A stretch of DNA of 64,000 bases from FLUQ01 sp031550605 (GCA_031550605.1 JAVBOK010000008.1:1-64000), one strand, 5' to 3'; counted from the first letter of the stretch, positions 17,855-27,098 are shown. Notes: generated from the sequence alone by a model not told the origin. Program-made: numbers and translations.

Positions 17855-17950
17855 GTCAACCTGCGAGGCGGGCTTTGCCTCCGCTGCCCGCTTCGTCGCA
17901 ATGCCAAGCTTCGGAAAGGGTAGCACAGCCGTGCGGTAAAGACCACAGAC

Positions 17951-17980
17951 TTTACAAAACGCACGGTTTGGCTCTATGTA
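17951..17980 (+). promoter_or_regulatory. Candidate promoter of the argF-argG-argH cluster
   Basis: TTTACA (17951-17956) is separated by 18 nt from TATGTA (17975-17980). Both boxes are reasonable sigma-70 matches in the divergent intergenic region upstream of argF. Confidence 0.45.
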
Positions 17981-18122
17981 GACTTCTTTCGAAAACCGAG
18001 GAAAAACCGGCCGCCGGCAATGTTGGTTCCCCTTGGCGCGTGTTGCCGTGCCGCCTGCGCGGTCCCGGCAGAGGCCTCCGGCCGGGGGGAACCACGTGTA
18101 TCCGTTTTACCGAGGAACAGTT

Positions 18123-19025
18123 ATGACCAGACATTTTACCAGCATTCGCGAACTTGGCCGGGAAACCGCCCATCAGCTTCTGCTGCGCGCCAAACAGATG
18201 AAGGATACCCGGTTCCGCGGCACGCAGCTTGCGGGCAAGACCGTGGTCATGCTTTTTGAAAAGGCGTCCACCCGCACCCGGCTTTCTTTTGAGGTGGCCA
18301 TCCGCCAGTTGGGCGGAACGACCATTTTCATGACCCCTGCGGAAAGCCAGCTGGGCCGGTCCGAACCGCTTTCCGATACGGCCAGGGTCATTTCCCGCTA
18401 TAACGACGGGATGGTGGTGCGCACTTTCGGCCAGGAAAAAATAGACGCCCTGATCAAATACGGTTCCGTGCCGGTGATCAATGCCCTGACCGATCAGGGG
18501 CACCCCTGCCAGGTTATGGGCGACGTGCTGACCATTTACGAGCGCACGCCCGATTTTTCCAGGCTGCGCGTGGCCTGGGTGGGCGACGGCAACAACGTGG
18601 CCAACTCATGGATAGAAGCGGCCATGCATTTTCCCTTTGTTCTGGCCATCGCGTCTCCCGCCGGATATGAACCCGACAGGGCGCTGCTGGACCGGGCCGT
18701 CAAGGCCGGCGCGAAAATCGAACTGAGCGGCGACCCGAAAAAAGCGGTGGCCGGCGCGCAGTACGTCAATACGGACGTCTGGGCTTCCATGGGCCAGGAA
18801 CAGGAGCAGGTCCTGCGCGAAGAGGTCTTTCGCGGCTATTGCGTGGATGCGGCCCTGATGGCACTTGCCGCGCCGGATGCGAAGTTCATGCATTGCCTGC
18901 CCGCGCACAGGGATGAGGAAGTGACGGAAGAGGTGCTGGAAGGCGCGTGCTCCATCATCTTTGACCAGGCCGAAAACCGGTTGCACATGCAGAAGGCGAT
19001 CCTGGAATGGGTTTTTTCCGCCTGA
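18123..19025 (+). CDS. argF: Ornithine carbamoyltransferase
   Basis: A 300-residue enzyme condensing ornithine and carbamoyl phosphate to citrulline. The carbamoyl-phosphate motif STRTR is at residues 49-53, the GHPCQ motif near residue 128, and the ornithine-binding HCLPAHR near residue 260. ATG 18123 is preceded by GAGGAACAG; upstream in-frame sequence is proline-rich and non-conserved. It heads a same-strand cluster with argG, a GTPase-like gene and argH, giving the last three steps of arginine synthesis. Absence of arcA/arcC nearby favours a biosynthetic rather than catabolic role. Confidence 0.95.
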   Translation: MTRHFTSIRELGRETAHQLLLRAKQMKDTRFRGTQLAGKTVVMLFEKASTRTRLSFEVAIRQLGGTTIFMTPAESQLGRSEPLSDTARVISRYNDGMVVRTFGQEKIDALIKYGSVPVINALTDQGHPCQVMGDVLTIYERTPDFSRLRVAWVGDGNNVANSWIEAAMHFPFVLAIASPAGYEPDRALLDRAVKAGAKIELSGDPKKAVAGAQYVNTDVWASMGQEQEQVLREEVFRGYCVDAALMALAAPDAKFMHCLPAHRDEEVTEEVLEGACSIIFDQAENRLHMQKAILEWVFSA

Positions 19026-19040
19026 AGGGATTTTCGTTTC

Positions 19041-19100
19041 GCAAAGGCTCCGGCGGGTCATGCGGCGCGGCGAAACGGCCGCCCGCGGGCGGCCGGCGCG
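19041..19100. repeat. GC-rich intergenic element, variant D
   Basis: Starts GCAAAGGCTCCGGCGGG and contains a perfect 18-nt palindrome GGCCGCCCGCGGGCGGCC (19077-19094). It sits between argF and argG. The GCAAAGGCT(C/T)C start is shared with the element at 47981, and the GGCTCCGGCGG block with that at 39234. Confidence 0.5.
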
Positions 19101-19222
19101 TTTTCAGGATACAACGCCCCGGCTGTGCCCGCATCCGGAAAAATTGACGCCACCTGCTCTGTACCGTGGCGGAACCGTGCAATCTGAAAGATATTCGAGA
19201 GATCTTTCTAAAGGACGACGAC

Positions 19223-20422
19223 ATGAGCAAGGCCGTGAAAAAAGTGGTGCTCGCCTATTCCGGCGGGCTTGACACCTCGGTCATCCTCAAGTGGCTGATT
19301 GAACATTACCAGGGCGAAGTGATCACCCTGACCTGCGACCTCGGCCAGGAGGAAGACCTCGCGGGCGTCGATGCGAAAGCGCTCAAAACCGGCGCGGTGA
19401 AGGCCTACGTCGAAGACCTGCGTGAAGAGTTCGCCCGTGACTACGTATTCCCCATGCTTCGGGCCGCCGCCGTTTACGAGGGCCGGTACCTCCTCGGCAC
19501 CTCCGTCGCCCGCCCGCTCATTGCCAAACGGATGGTGGAAATCGCCCGCATCGAAGGCGCCGACGCCGTGGCCCATGGCGCGACCGGCAAGGGCAACGAC
19601 CAGGTGCGGTTCGAACTTTCGGTTCTTTCTCTCGCTCCGGATATCCGGACCATCGCGCCCTGGCGCGAGTGGGAGTTCAAGTCGCGCACGGATCTCACCA
19701 ACTTTGCGGAAAAACACGGCATTCCCCTGCCTACCGGGGCCAAGCACTACAGCATGGACCGCAACATGGTGCATCTGAGCTACGAGAGCGGCGAGCTGGA
19801 GGACCCGTGGAACGAGGCGGAAGCCGGCAGCTTTACGCTGTGCGCCGATCCCGTGAAAGCGCCGGACGAACCGGAATACGTGACCCTTGACTATGAAAAG
19901 GGCAACCCCGTGGCGCTCAACGGCAAAAGGCTGTCCCCGGCCCGGCTTATCCTGGAACTCAACAAGATCGCCGGAAAGCACGGCGTGGGCCGTATCGACA
20001 TCGTCGAGAACCGCTTTGTGGGCATGAAGGCCCGTGGCGTGTACGACGCCCCGGCGGTTACCGTTCTTCATATCGCGCACCGCGACCTGGAAGGCATCTG
20101 CCTTGACCGGGAAGTCATGCACCTGCGCGATTCCCTCGTTCAGCGCTACGCTTCCTGCGTGTACAACGGGTTCTGGTTCGCGCCCGAGCGCGACTGCCTG
20201 CAGGTTTTCATGGACAAGACCCAGGAAAACGTCACGGGAACCGTGCGCGTGAAACTTTACAAAGGGCACGCTTTGGCCGTCGGCAGAAAGTCCCCGAGTT
20301 CCCTGTTCCGGGTCGACCTCGCCACCTTCGAGCGCGACGATGTCTACAACCAGGCCGAAGCCGCCGGATTCATCCACCTCAACGGCTGGCGCATCCAGGG
20401 CTATGCCAGGAACAAGATTTAG
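19223..20422 (+). CDS. argG: Argininosuccinate synthase
   Basis: A 399-residue ATP-dependent enzyme joining citrulline and aspartate. The N-terminal PP-loop VLAYSGGLDTSVILKWL is diagnostic, as are AHGATGKGNDQVRFE near residue 115 and DRNMVHLSYE near 180. ATG 19223 has AAAGGA upstream and matches the family start; an in-frame ATG 57 nt upstream adds an unconserved segment. The gene is 197 nt after argF, separated by a palindromic element, so it may have its own promoter, though I did not find a convincing one. Complete and normal in length. Confidence 0.96.
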   Translation: MSKAVKKVVLAYSGGLDTSVILKWLIEHYQGEVITLTCDLGQEEDLAGVDAKALKTGAVKAYVEDLREEFARDYVFPMLRAAAVYEGRYLLGTSVARPLIAKRMVEIARIEGADAVAHGATGKGNDQVRFELSVLSLAPDIRTIAPWREWEFKSRTDLTNFAEKHGIPLPTGAKHYSMDRNMVHLSYESGELEDPWNEAEAGSFTLCADPVKAPDEPEYVTLDYEKGNPVALNGKRLSPARLILELNKIAGKHGVGRIDIVENRFVGMKARGVYDAPAVTVLHIAHRDLEGICLDREVMHLRDSLVQRYASCVYNGFWFAPERDCLQVFMDKTQENVTGTVRVKLYKGHALAVGRKSPSSLFRVDLATFERDDVYNQAEAAGFIHLNGWRIQGYARNKI

Positions 20423-20526
20423 CGTATGCGGCCGCAGGCACAAGGGTCTGCTTGGGAATTTCACCTGCCGGCCCGCGGCGATGCGTCCATCAACTGCTCC
20501 ACATGAAACTGTGTAAGGAAAACGGA

Positions 20527-21864
20527 ATGACCCAACGGAAAATTATCATCATTGGCGCGGCCGGGCGGGATTTTCACAACTTCAACACTGTCTACCGGGA
20601 CAACCCCGCCTGCAAGGTGGTCGCTTTCACCGCGGCGCAAATTCCGGACATCGCGGGCCGCAAATACCCGGCTTCGCTCGCCGGCAAGCTGTATCCCGAA
20701 GGAATTCCCGTCTACGCGCAGGATGACCTGGAGCGGCTGATCAAAGATCTCGACGCCGATGAATGCGTTTTTTCCTACAGCGATGTTCCCTACTCGCTGG
20801 TGATGGGCATCGGCGCCCGGGTAAACGCCGCCGGCGCGGATTTCACCCTGCTGGGGCATAAAGGCACCATGCTTGCCAGCACCAAGCCCGTGATCGCCGT
20901 GGGAGCGATACGCACGGGCTGCGGCAAAAGCCAGACTTCGCGCCGCATCGCGGAGATATTGATGGCCAGCGGCCTGAAAGTGATTGCCGTCCGCCATCCC
21001 ATGCCCTACGGCGACCTTGAGGCGCAGAAGGTGCAGCGTTTCGCCTCCATTGAGGACCTGACCCGGCACCAGTGCACCATCGAAGAAATGGAAGAGTATG
21101 AGCCCCACATCGCGCGCGGAAACGTCATTTACGCCGGCGTCGATTACGAGGCCATTCTGCGCGCGGCGGAAAAAGATCCCAACGGCTGCGACGTGATCCT
21201 GTGGGACGGCGGAAACAATGATTTCCCGTTCTACCGCCCCGACATGATGGTTACGGTGGTGGACCCGCACCGGCCGGGCCACGAACTATCCTATTATCCG
21301 GGCGAAGTGACCCTGCGCCTGGCGGACGTGGTGGTGATCAACAAGATCGACAGCGCGGACTTTGACAATATCCAGCAGGTCAGGGCGAATATCGGGCGGG
21401 TGAATCCCCGTGCCGTGGTTGTGGATGCCGCTTCCACCATCCACGTGGACAAGCCCGAAATTATCCGCGGCAAGCGGGTTCTGGTCATAGAGGACGGCCC
21501 GACCCTCACGCACGGCGAAATGAAGATCGGCGCCGGCATCGTCGCGGCCCGCCGTTTCGGCGCGGCGGAAATCATCGACCCCAGACCGTACGCCGTGGGC
21601 AAGCTGGCCGAAACGTACCGCATTTACCCCGATATCGGCAGACTGCTTCCGGCCATGGGCTACGGCGAGCAGCAGATGAGCGATCTGGCCGCCACCATCG
21701 AGCGCGCCGATTGCGATTCGGTGATCATCGCCACGCCCATCGATCTGGAGCGGGTCATCCGGATCAACAAGCCGAGCACGCGGGTGGAGTATAGCCTGCA
21801 GGAAATCGGCCGTCCGGATATGAATGATGCCCTGGCGGGTTTTATCAAGAAAATTACGAAATAA
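20527..21864 (+). CDS. Cyclic 2,3-diphosphoglycerate synthetase-like GTPase-fold protein
   Basis: A 445-residue soluble protein of the family named after the archaeal cyclic 2,3-diphosphoglycerate synthetase. The N-terminal ~125 residues read as a Rossmann-like domain (MTQRKIIIIGAAGRDFHNFN). The next domain holds a P-loop-like TGCGKSQTS near residue 145, HPMPYGDLEAQKVQRF, a VILWDGGNNDFPF block and the guanine-type NKID near residue 280. Bacterial members are poorly characterised; production of the archaeal osmolyte is not implied. ATG 20527 has AAGGAAAA upstream. It lies between argG and argH on the same strand, so a link to arginine or carbamoyl-phosphate metabolism is a reasonable inference but not shown by sequence. 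Confidence 0.75.
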   Translation: MTQRKIIIIGAAGRDFHNFNTVYRDNPACKVVAFTAAQIPDIAGRKYPASLAGKLYPEGIPVYAQDDLERLIKDLDADECVFSYSDVPYSLVMGIGARVNAAGADFTLLGHKGTMLASTKPVIAVGAIRTGCGKSQTSRRIAEILMASGLKVIAVRHPMPYGDLEAQKVQRFASIEDLTRHQCTIEEMEEYEPHIARGNVIYAGVDYEAILRAAEKDPNGCDVILWDGGNNDFPFYRPDMMVTVVDPHRPGHELSYYPGEVTLRLADVVVINKIDSADFDNIQQVRANIGRVNPRAVVVDAASTIHVDKPEIIRGKRVLVIEDGPTLTHGEMKIGAGIVAARRFGAAEIIDPRPYAVGKLAETYRIYPDIGRLLPAMGYGEQQMSDLAATIERADCDSVIIATPIDLERVIRINKPSTRVEYSLQEIGRPDMNDALAGFIKKITK

Positions 21865-21953
21865 CCGGAACAGTTTGCCATTGTTTCCTGCAACGGGCCG
21901 GCCTCGCGCATTGCGTTGCCGGCCCGTCGCGGACCGGAGCGTTCTCCTACTGG

Positions 21954-22014
21954 AAAGCTCCGGCGGATACGCGGCGTTGCGGGGCGTCCGCCCGCAAGCG
22001 GACAGCGCGGCGTG
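21954..22014. repeat. GC-rich intergenic element, variant B
   Basis: CTCCGGCGGATACGCGG (from 21958) is followed by an imperfect complementary arm GGGGCGTCCGCCCGC (to 21995), then AAGCGGACAGCGCGGCGTG. The first and second arms match the element at 39234-39290, and the tail matches 12212-12272. It lies just upstream of argH. Confidence 0.55.
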
Positions 22015-22093
22015 AGGACACACGGGTTCAACGGCGGATTGCTCCATGGCCGGCGCCGGGAAAGCGGCGCCGGGGCAGGGTGAGGGTCGTGGT

Positions 22094-23479
22094 ATGGGCA
22101 AGCAGCAGACCTGGGGCGGGCGGTTTTCGTCGGGACCCGAAGAGTTGGTTCAGAAATATACGGAGTCCGTTTCGTATGACCGGGTCATGTATGCCCAGGA
22201 TATTGCGGGGTCGCAAGCGCATGCGCGGATGCTGGCGAAACGGGGCGTTCTGACCGCCGGGGAAGCGGAATTGCTGGTCAGGGGATTGGACGCGGTCAGG
22301 GGCGAAATCGAGCGCGGCGAGTTTGTATGGCGTCAGGAACTGGAAGACGTGCATATGAACATCGAAAGCCGGTTGACCGAGATTGTCGGGGATGTGGGCA
22401 AAAAACTGCACACCGGCAGAAGCAGGAACGACCAGGTTGCCCTGGATTTTCGCCTGTTCGTTTCCGACCGCACCCGCGCCTGGAGCGCGGAATTGCGGGA
22501 AGTCGTCGCCGCGCTGCTTGAACAGGCCGAGAAACACCAGGATGTCCTGCTGCCCGGGTGCACCCATATGCAGCCCGCCCAGCCGGTGAGCCTTGCCCAG
22601 CATCTTCTGGCCTACGCGGCCATGCTGCAACGCGACTGCGCGAGGCTGAAGGACGCGGACAGGCGCATTCGCGTCTGCCCGCTCGGCGCGGCGGCCCTTG
22701 CCGGAACGACGTATGGTCTTGATCCGGCCTGCGTCGCGGAGGAACTGGGCATGTTCGGCATTTTTCAGAACAGCATGGATGCGGTTTCGGACCGGGATTT
22801 CGCGGCCGAGGCGCTTTTTTGCGGCGCGCTGATCATGGCCCATCTCTCCCGGCTGTGCGAGGATCTCATCATTTGGGCCAATCCGGCTTTTGGCTTTGTG
22901 GCTCTGCCCGACGGCTACGCCACGGGCTCGAGCATCATGCCCCAGAAAAAGAATCCCGACGTGGCGGAACTGATGCGCGGAAAAACCGGCAGGGCCTACG
23001 GCGCCCTGTTCGGACTGCTGACGACCGTCAAGGGTCTGCCCATGGCCTACAACCGGGACTTGCAGGAGGACAAGGAGCCGTTCATCGACCAGGACAGGAC
23101 CGTGAGCATGTCCCTCGCGGCCATGGCCGGGATGATGCGTGCGTTGGCCTTCAACCGGGAGAGGATGAACGCGGCTCTGGCGCGCGGGTTTCTGAACGCC
23201 ACGGAGCTGGCGGATTACCTTGTGGGCAGGGGCATTCCGTTCCGCGAAGCGCACCACCTGACCGGCGCGGCCGTCGCCCTGGCCGAGAAGCAGGGCAAGG
23301 GCCTGGAAGACCTGGACCTTGCCGCGCTGCGGGAAATCAGCGCGGTCATCGATGAGGGCGTGTTCGCCGCGCTGGATATGAAAAACGCCGTGGCCCGCCG
23401 CCGCACGCCCGGCGGCACGGGGCCGGAGCCAGTGGCCGCGCAGATCGGGGCCGTCAAGGCCTGGCTGGCCGTACCGTAA
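22094..23479 (+). CDS. argH: Argininosuccinate lyase
   Basis: A 461-residue member of the fumarase/aspartase superfamily that splits argininosuccinate to arginine and fumarate, completing the pathway begun by argF and argG. MGKQQTWGGRF at the start, KKLHTGRSRNDQV near residue 107, the TH-containing block GCTHMQPAQPVSLAQH and the flexible signature loop GSSIMPQKKNPD near residue 280 are all present. ATG 22094 is chosen for the conserved WGGRF start; an in-frame ATG at 22046 adds low-complexity residues. It is the last gene of the plus-strand cluster and faces a convergent minus-strand gene. Confidence 0.96.
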   Translation: MGKQQTWGGRFSSGPEELVQKYTESVSYDRVMYAQDIAGSQAHARMLAKRGVLTAGEAELLVRGLDAVRGEIERGEFVWRQELEDVHMNIESRLTEIVGDVGKKLHTGRSRNDQVALDFRLFVSDRTRAWSAELREVVAALLEQAEKHQDVLLPGCTHMQPAQPVSLAQHLLAYAAMLQRDCARLKDADRRIRVCPLGAAALAGTTYGLDPACVAEELGMFGIFQNSMDAVSDRDFAAEALFCGALIMAHLSRLCEDLIIWANPAFGFVALPDGYATGSSIMPQKKNPDVAELMRGKTGRAYGALFGLLTTVKGLPMAYNRDLQEDKEPFIDQDRTVSMSLAAMAGMMRALAFNRERMNAALARGFLNATELADYLVGRGIPFREAHHLTGAAVALAEKQGKGLEDLDLAALREISAVIDEGVFAALDMKNAVARRRTPGGTGPEPVAAQIGAVKAWLAVP

Positions 23480-23568
23480 GGGGCCGGGGAAAACGCCTCC
23501 GTTTTTTTCGGGCGGGCGCGCGCGCCGCAGGGGAAGGCGGAATTCCGGCCCGGTTGCGCGGTTCCCGC

Positions 23569-24414
23569 CTATTCGGGCGCATCCAGAGGAAAGAATATCT
23601 GGGTGCCCTGGTACCGGAACGCGTTGACGGCGGACTGCCCCGCCGGGCTGATCAGCCAGTCCGCAAAGGCCCGGGCGTTTTCGACGTTGGTTTCGGGGCA
23701 GCGCCGGCGGGAGACGATGACGATATTATACTGTTTGAGCAGCATGGGGACCCGGGGGATGACGATTTCCAGCGGAACCCTGTCTTTGTCCGGAAAAGAG
23801 TCCAGATAGCGTTTCCAGGCCCAGGCGTCGGTAAGTGCGTATGCGTTTTTGGCCGCCGCCAGGGGCAGCAGGGTATACGGCTCGGTGGAACCGGTAATAT
23901 ACCACGGTTCCAGGGATACTTCCGGCATTTTGAGCACGTTCCAGACATAGTCTTCCGCGGATCTGTTGCCGGTTCCGTCGCGGCTGGATGCGAACGGCGT
24001 TTTGGTGGCCGCGATATAGCGCATGGCCTCAAGCAGGGTCCGGCGGGGCACCTTGGCCGGGTTGCCCCGGGGGCCGACCAGCACGAAATGGGTGAACAGG
24101 GCGGTAAGCCACTGTTCGCCGTATCCCTTCTGCATGAAGGCAAATTCCACTTCGGGAATGTCGCTGAAAAATGCGTCCAGCGTGCATTCAACGCCCGCGG
24201 TCATCAGGGTGCGGGCCGGTTCGACCAGGCAGTGCATTTTGGTCCCTGTTTCGCGATGATAGGTCTGCGCCAGATGGTCTATAAGGCCGGATTCGCCCAT
24301 GGCGGCGGTCGCGCCCAGGGTCAGGCCGCGAGCCGCGCCCGGCGCGGCCGGAAATGCGAGCGCCAGCAGCGCCAGCAGAAGCGTGGCCGCCCGGGATGCG
24401 CGCGCCGGCCTCAT
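23569..24414 (-). CDS. TupA-like periplasmic solute-binding protein
   Basis: A 281-residue exported protein of the TupA/PBP-like-2 family that binds tungstate or related oxyanions for ABC uptake. It has an N-terminal signal peptide (about 25 residues ending PGAARG). ATAAMGESGLIDHLAQTY and FTHFVLVGPRGNPAKV match the conserved N-terminal lobe; AATKTPFASSRDGTGN, WYITGSTEPY and NAYALTDAWAW match the oxyanion pocket and second lobe; AFADWLISPAGQ is near the C terminus. No tupB/tupC permease or ATPase adjoins it. Instead its start overlaps the stop of the hybrid sensor kinase by 4 nt, so it probably serves that kinase as a periplasmic ligand-binding partner. The actual ligand is not determined. Confidence 0.78.
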   Translation of the reverse strand: MRPARASRAATLLLALLALAFPAAPGAARGLTLGATAAMGESGLIDHLAQTYHRETGTKMHCLVEPARTLMTAGVECTLDAFFSDIPEVEFAFMQKGYGEQWLTALFTHFVLVGPRGNPAKVPRRTLLEAMRYIAATKTPFASSRDGTGNRSAEDYVWNVLKMPEVSLEPWYITGSTEPYTLLPLAAAKNAYALTDAWAWKRYLDSFPDKDRVPLEIVIPRVPMLLKQYNIVIVSRRRCPETNVENARAFADWLISPAGQSAVNAFRYQGTQIFFPLDAPE

Positions 24415-27098
24415 GCCATTCCTCCGTTTCGTTTTTTCGCGGTCCAGCGGGCCAGGGTTCCGTACAGGGCGTCCGCAACAATGGGTTTGGCGATGTAATC
24501 GTTCATGCCCGCCTCGAAGCAGTTTTTTCCCTCGTCGGACAGCGAATGGGCCGTCATCGCAATGATGGGAAGCGTTGCGAACCGTGGGTCGGAACGGATA
24601 ATCCGCGTGGCCTCGTACCCGTCCAGCACCGGCATTTGCAGATCCATCAGCACCAGATCGTAGGCAATGCCGGCGGAAGCCCGGCGGTAAAGCATATCCA
24701 CGGCGGCCCGTCCGGTGCCCGCGCAATCGATTTTCGCCCCGACGGCGGAGAGCATCTCGGAAGCGATCTGCCGATTGATCGGGTTGTCTTCGGCCAGCAG
24801 CAGGCGCACGCCCGTGAGGAACGGGCCGTCGGGCAGGCCCGGGACGAATTTCCCCTCGGGGCCGGGCAGGGACGCGCCGGGCATCGCATCCCGGATCATG
24901 CTGCACAAGAGCGCTGCGTTGAGGGGTTTGTACAGGAATCCGTCAATGGAATCTATCGCGGACGTGCGCAGCATCTCCGCCCGGTCCAATCCGGTCACCA
25001 TGATGATGCAGGGTGTGGGCCTGATGTCCGGGGATCCCTTGATCAGGGCGGCTGTCTGCAGGCCGTTGGCGTTGTGCAGGTGCCAGTCCATGAGCACAAG
25101 GTTGACGGATTCCTCGCCGCCGCTTTTCGCGCGCAGGAAAGCCACGGCGCTTTCTCCGTCCGGAACCTCGGACGAAGGGATGAAACAGTCGCGCAGTATG
25201 TCACGCATGACGGCCCGGCTGGTGGAATCGTCGTCCACGATCAGGGCGCGAATCCCGTCCAGCTGCTCCTGCCTGCCGGTCAGCAGCGCGTCTTCCGCGC
25301 GCGGGACAAAGGGGATGCGGCAACTGATGCGGCTGCCGTGGGGCAGGGCGTCGCAGGCGATCTCGCCGTGCATCATCCGGGTCAGGCTGCCGACCAGGGA
25401 AAAAACCAGTTCCGCGCTGTCCGCGGAACGGGTGCCCGTTTCGGCGGATTGGCCCAGGGCGTCCATTTGTTCGCGGGTAAGGGGGCTGCCCGTGTACTCC
25501 ACGGTAAAGCGCAGCGCGACGGTGTTGTTGCCGGGCGAATCCGGGGTCGCCCGCAGGCGGACCGGGCTTTTGCTCGCCATTTTTATGGCTCCGGACAACA
25601 GATTGAGCAGAATCTGATCCAGCCGGAACGAATCGCCCATCAGCATGATCGGGGTGCTTTTTTCCACGGTGCAATGGCAGATCAGGCCTTTTTCCGCAGC
25701 CAGGGGGCGGATACGCTGCTCAATATCCGCGAAAATCTGCGAAAGGTCGAACGGCGCCGCCTCGATCTGCATTTTTCCCGCTTCAATTTTCGAAAAATCC
25801 AGAATGCTGTTGACGACCTGCAGCAAAGAGTTGCCCGCGGAGTGGATGATGCGCAGATAGTTCTGCTGCTTGGGGGTCAGGTCGGTTTTCATTGTCAGAT
25901 AGGCCATGCCGATGATGGCGTTCATGGGCGTGCGTATCTCATGGCTCATGTTGGCCAAAAACTCGCTTTTGGCGTTGCTGGCCGCGTCGGCGATCCGTTT
26001 CGCCTCGATCAGTTCCGCGTTGCTTCTGGCCAGGTCGACTGCCATTTCATTGAAAGTCCGGGCCAGGGAGCCGAAATCGCCGGCATCGTCGGCAACGGCG
26101 GCGCGGGCCGCATCGTCGCCCGCCGCCAGGCGGTTCGCCGCGCTCATGATGGCGCGCACGGGGCAGAGCAGTCCGATCCGCGTCAGCAGCGCCGCGATGC
26201 CGAACGCCAGCAGCGCCGCGATGCCCAGATAGACAAGATTGCGGCGCAGCATTTTCCAGGACTCGGCATACGCGAGATCGTGCGGCATGAAGAGCAGCAC
26301 CGTGATGTACGGCTGCGTGTGCGGATCAAGACGCAGGCGCGTATAGACCCACAGGGTCTCCGCATCGCCGGTTCCGTCGGTGTATATGCCGGAATCGCCG
26401 GATTGCGCGTCCAGTTTGGCGGCCTGTTCGTCCGGCAGGAACATGCAGGGGGTAAACGACGGATCGGGCGGATACGCGTACGCCAGCGCATGCAGGCGGT
26501 CCAGGATATAGGCCGTCGCGCCGGGAACGGGCGATTCGGCGAAAAAATCCGTCCGCCGGCGGTCAAGTCGGATATGGGCAAGAAGAACGGCCGGCACCGT
26601 GCCGTCGTCGCGCAGCACGGGCAACGCGCAGTGAAAGCCCGGCTGCCCGCCCAGACGGGCGATGGTGAACCGGCTGACGTTGAATTTTTTTTCCCGCGCG
26701 GTCTGTTTCACGAAGCGGAATTCCTGAATGGAAAGGGGAAAAGGCGTTGGATCGGAAGAAGCCAGAATGGCGCCGGTGTTGGCGATCAGTTCCAGCCGGA
26801 TGTAACTGGGGGTGGATTCGACGATGGCTTTCAGCGACCGGCCCAGGGCCGGATTGAGATCGCGCGCCTCATGCAGTTGCGACAGGGCGGTCAGCAGGAT
26901 GGAGGCGTTTCCCACAATCAGGCTCTGTTCCGCCGCGATGGATTGCACGACTTCCTGCAGCAGGCGCTCGGCGTGTTTGCCCGCCCTGGTGCTGCCCGTG
27001 ACGCCGGAATGCAGAATAATTCCGAGCGCCGGCAACAGCGCCAGCAGTACGACGCTGATGGCGGTGCGGTACAAAGAGCCGAAAAAAAATCTGTTCAC
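24411..27098 (-). CDS. Hybrid sensor histidine kinase with degenerate ATPase domain and two receivers
   Basis: An 895-residue inner-membrane signalling protein. Transmembrane helices at about 11-30 and 287-307 flank a ~250-residue periplasmic Cache-like sensor. HAMP-like linker ~308-365 follows, then a DHp domain with intact H-box (SHEIRTPMN, His386). The HATPase region (~485-597) keeps its frame but not its motifs: the N-box reads NLLSGAIKMA where NLxxNAIKFT is usual, the DxGxG box reads YTGSPL (535-540), and no GxGLGL is present. Receiver 1 (617-735, D671, K724) and receiver 2 (764-880, D819, K871) have all their acidic, Thr and Lys residues. I infer it cannot autophosphorylate normally. 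The start is GTG 27098 without a clear Shine-Dalgarno. It overlaps the TupA-like gene. Confidence 0.88.
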   Translation of the reverse strand: MNRFFFGSLYRTAISVVLLALLPALGIILHSGVTGSTRAGKHAERLLQEVVQSIAAEQSLIVGNASILLTALSQLHEARDLNPALGRSLKAIVESTPSYIRLELIANTGAILASSDPTPFPLSIQEFRFVKQTAREKKFNVSRFTIARLGGQPGFHCALPVLRDDGTVPAVLLAHIRLDRRRTDFFAESPVPGATAYILDRLHALAYAYPPDPSFTPCMFLPDEQAAKLDAQSGDSGIYTDGTGDAETLWVYTRLRLDPHTQPYITVLLFMPHDLAYAESWKMLRRNLVYLGIAALLAFGIAALLTRIGLLCPVRAIMSAANRLAAGDDAARAAVADDAGDFGSLARTFNEMAVDLARSNAELIEAKRIADAASNAKSEFLANMSHEIRTPMNAIIGMAYLTMKTDLTPKQQNYLRIIHSAGNSLLQVVNSILDFSKIEAGKMQIEAAPFDLSQIFADIEQRIRPLAAEKGLICHCTVEKSTPIMLMGDSFRLDQILLNLLSGAIKMASKSPVRLRATPDSPGNNTVALRFTVEYTGSPLTREQMDALGQSAETGTRSADSAELVFSLVGSLTRMMHGEIACDALPHGSRISCRIPFVPRAEDALLTGRQEQLDGIRALIVDDDSTSRAVMRDILRDCFIPSSEVPDGESAVAFLRAKSGGEESVNLVLMDWHLHNANGLQTAALIKGSPDIRPTPCIIMVTGLDRAEMLRTSAIDSIDGFLYKPLNAALLCSMIRDAMPGASLPGPEGKFVPGLPDGPFLTGVRLLLAEDNPINRQIASEMLSAVGAKIDCAGTGRAAVDMLYRRASAGIAYDLVLMDLQMPVLDGYEATRIIRSDPRFATLPIIAMTAHSLSDEGKNCFEAGMNDYIAKPIVADALYGTLARWTAKKRNGGMA

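Larger units (their letters stand above)
17664..18122. other. Divergent regulatory region between the exporter and argF
   Basis: A 459-bp region holding the second copy of the 47-nt repeat with an 11-bp hairpin (17827-17854), a candidate argF promoter (17951-17980) and a roughly 135-nt argF leader. The leader is GC-rich and can form a long-range stem between GGTTCCCC (around 18025) and GGGGAACC (around 18088), enclosing a shorter GGCC-rich hairpin. I see no recognisable ARG-box palindrome. Confidence 0.5.
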
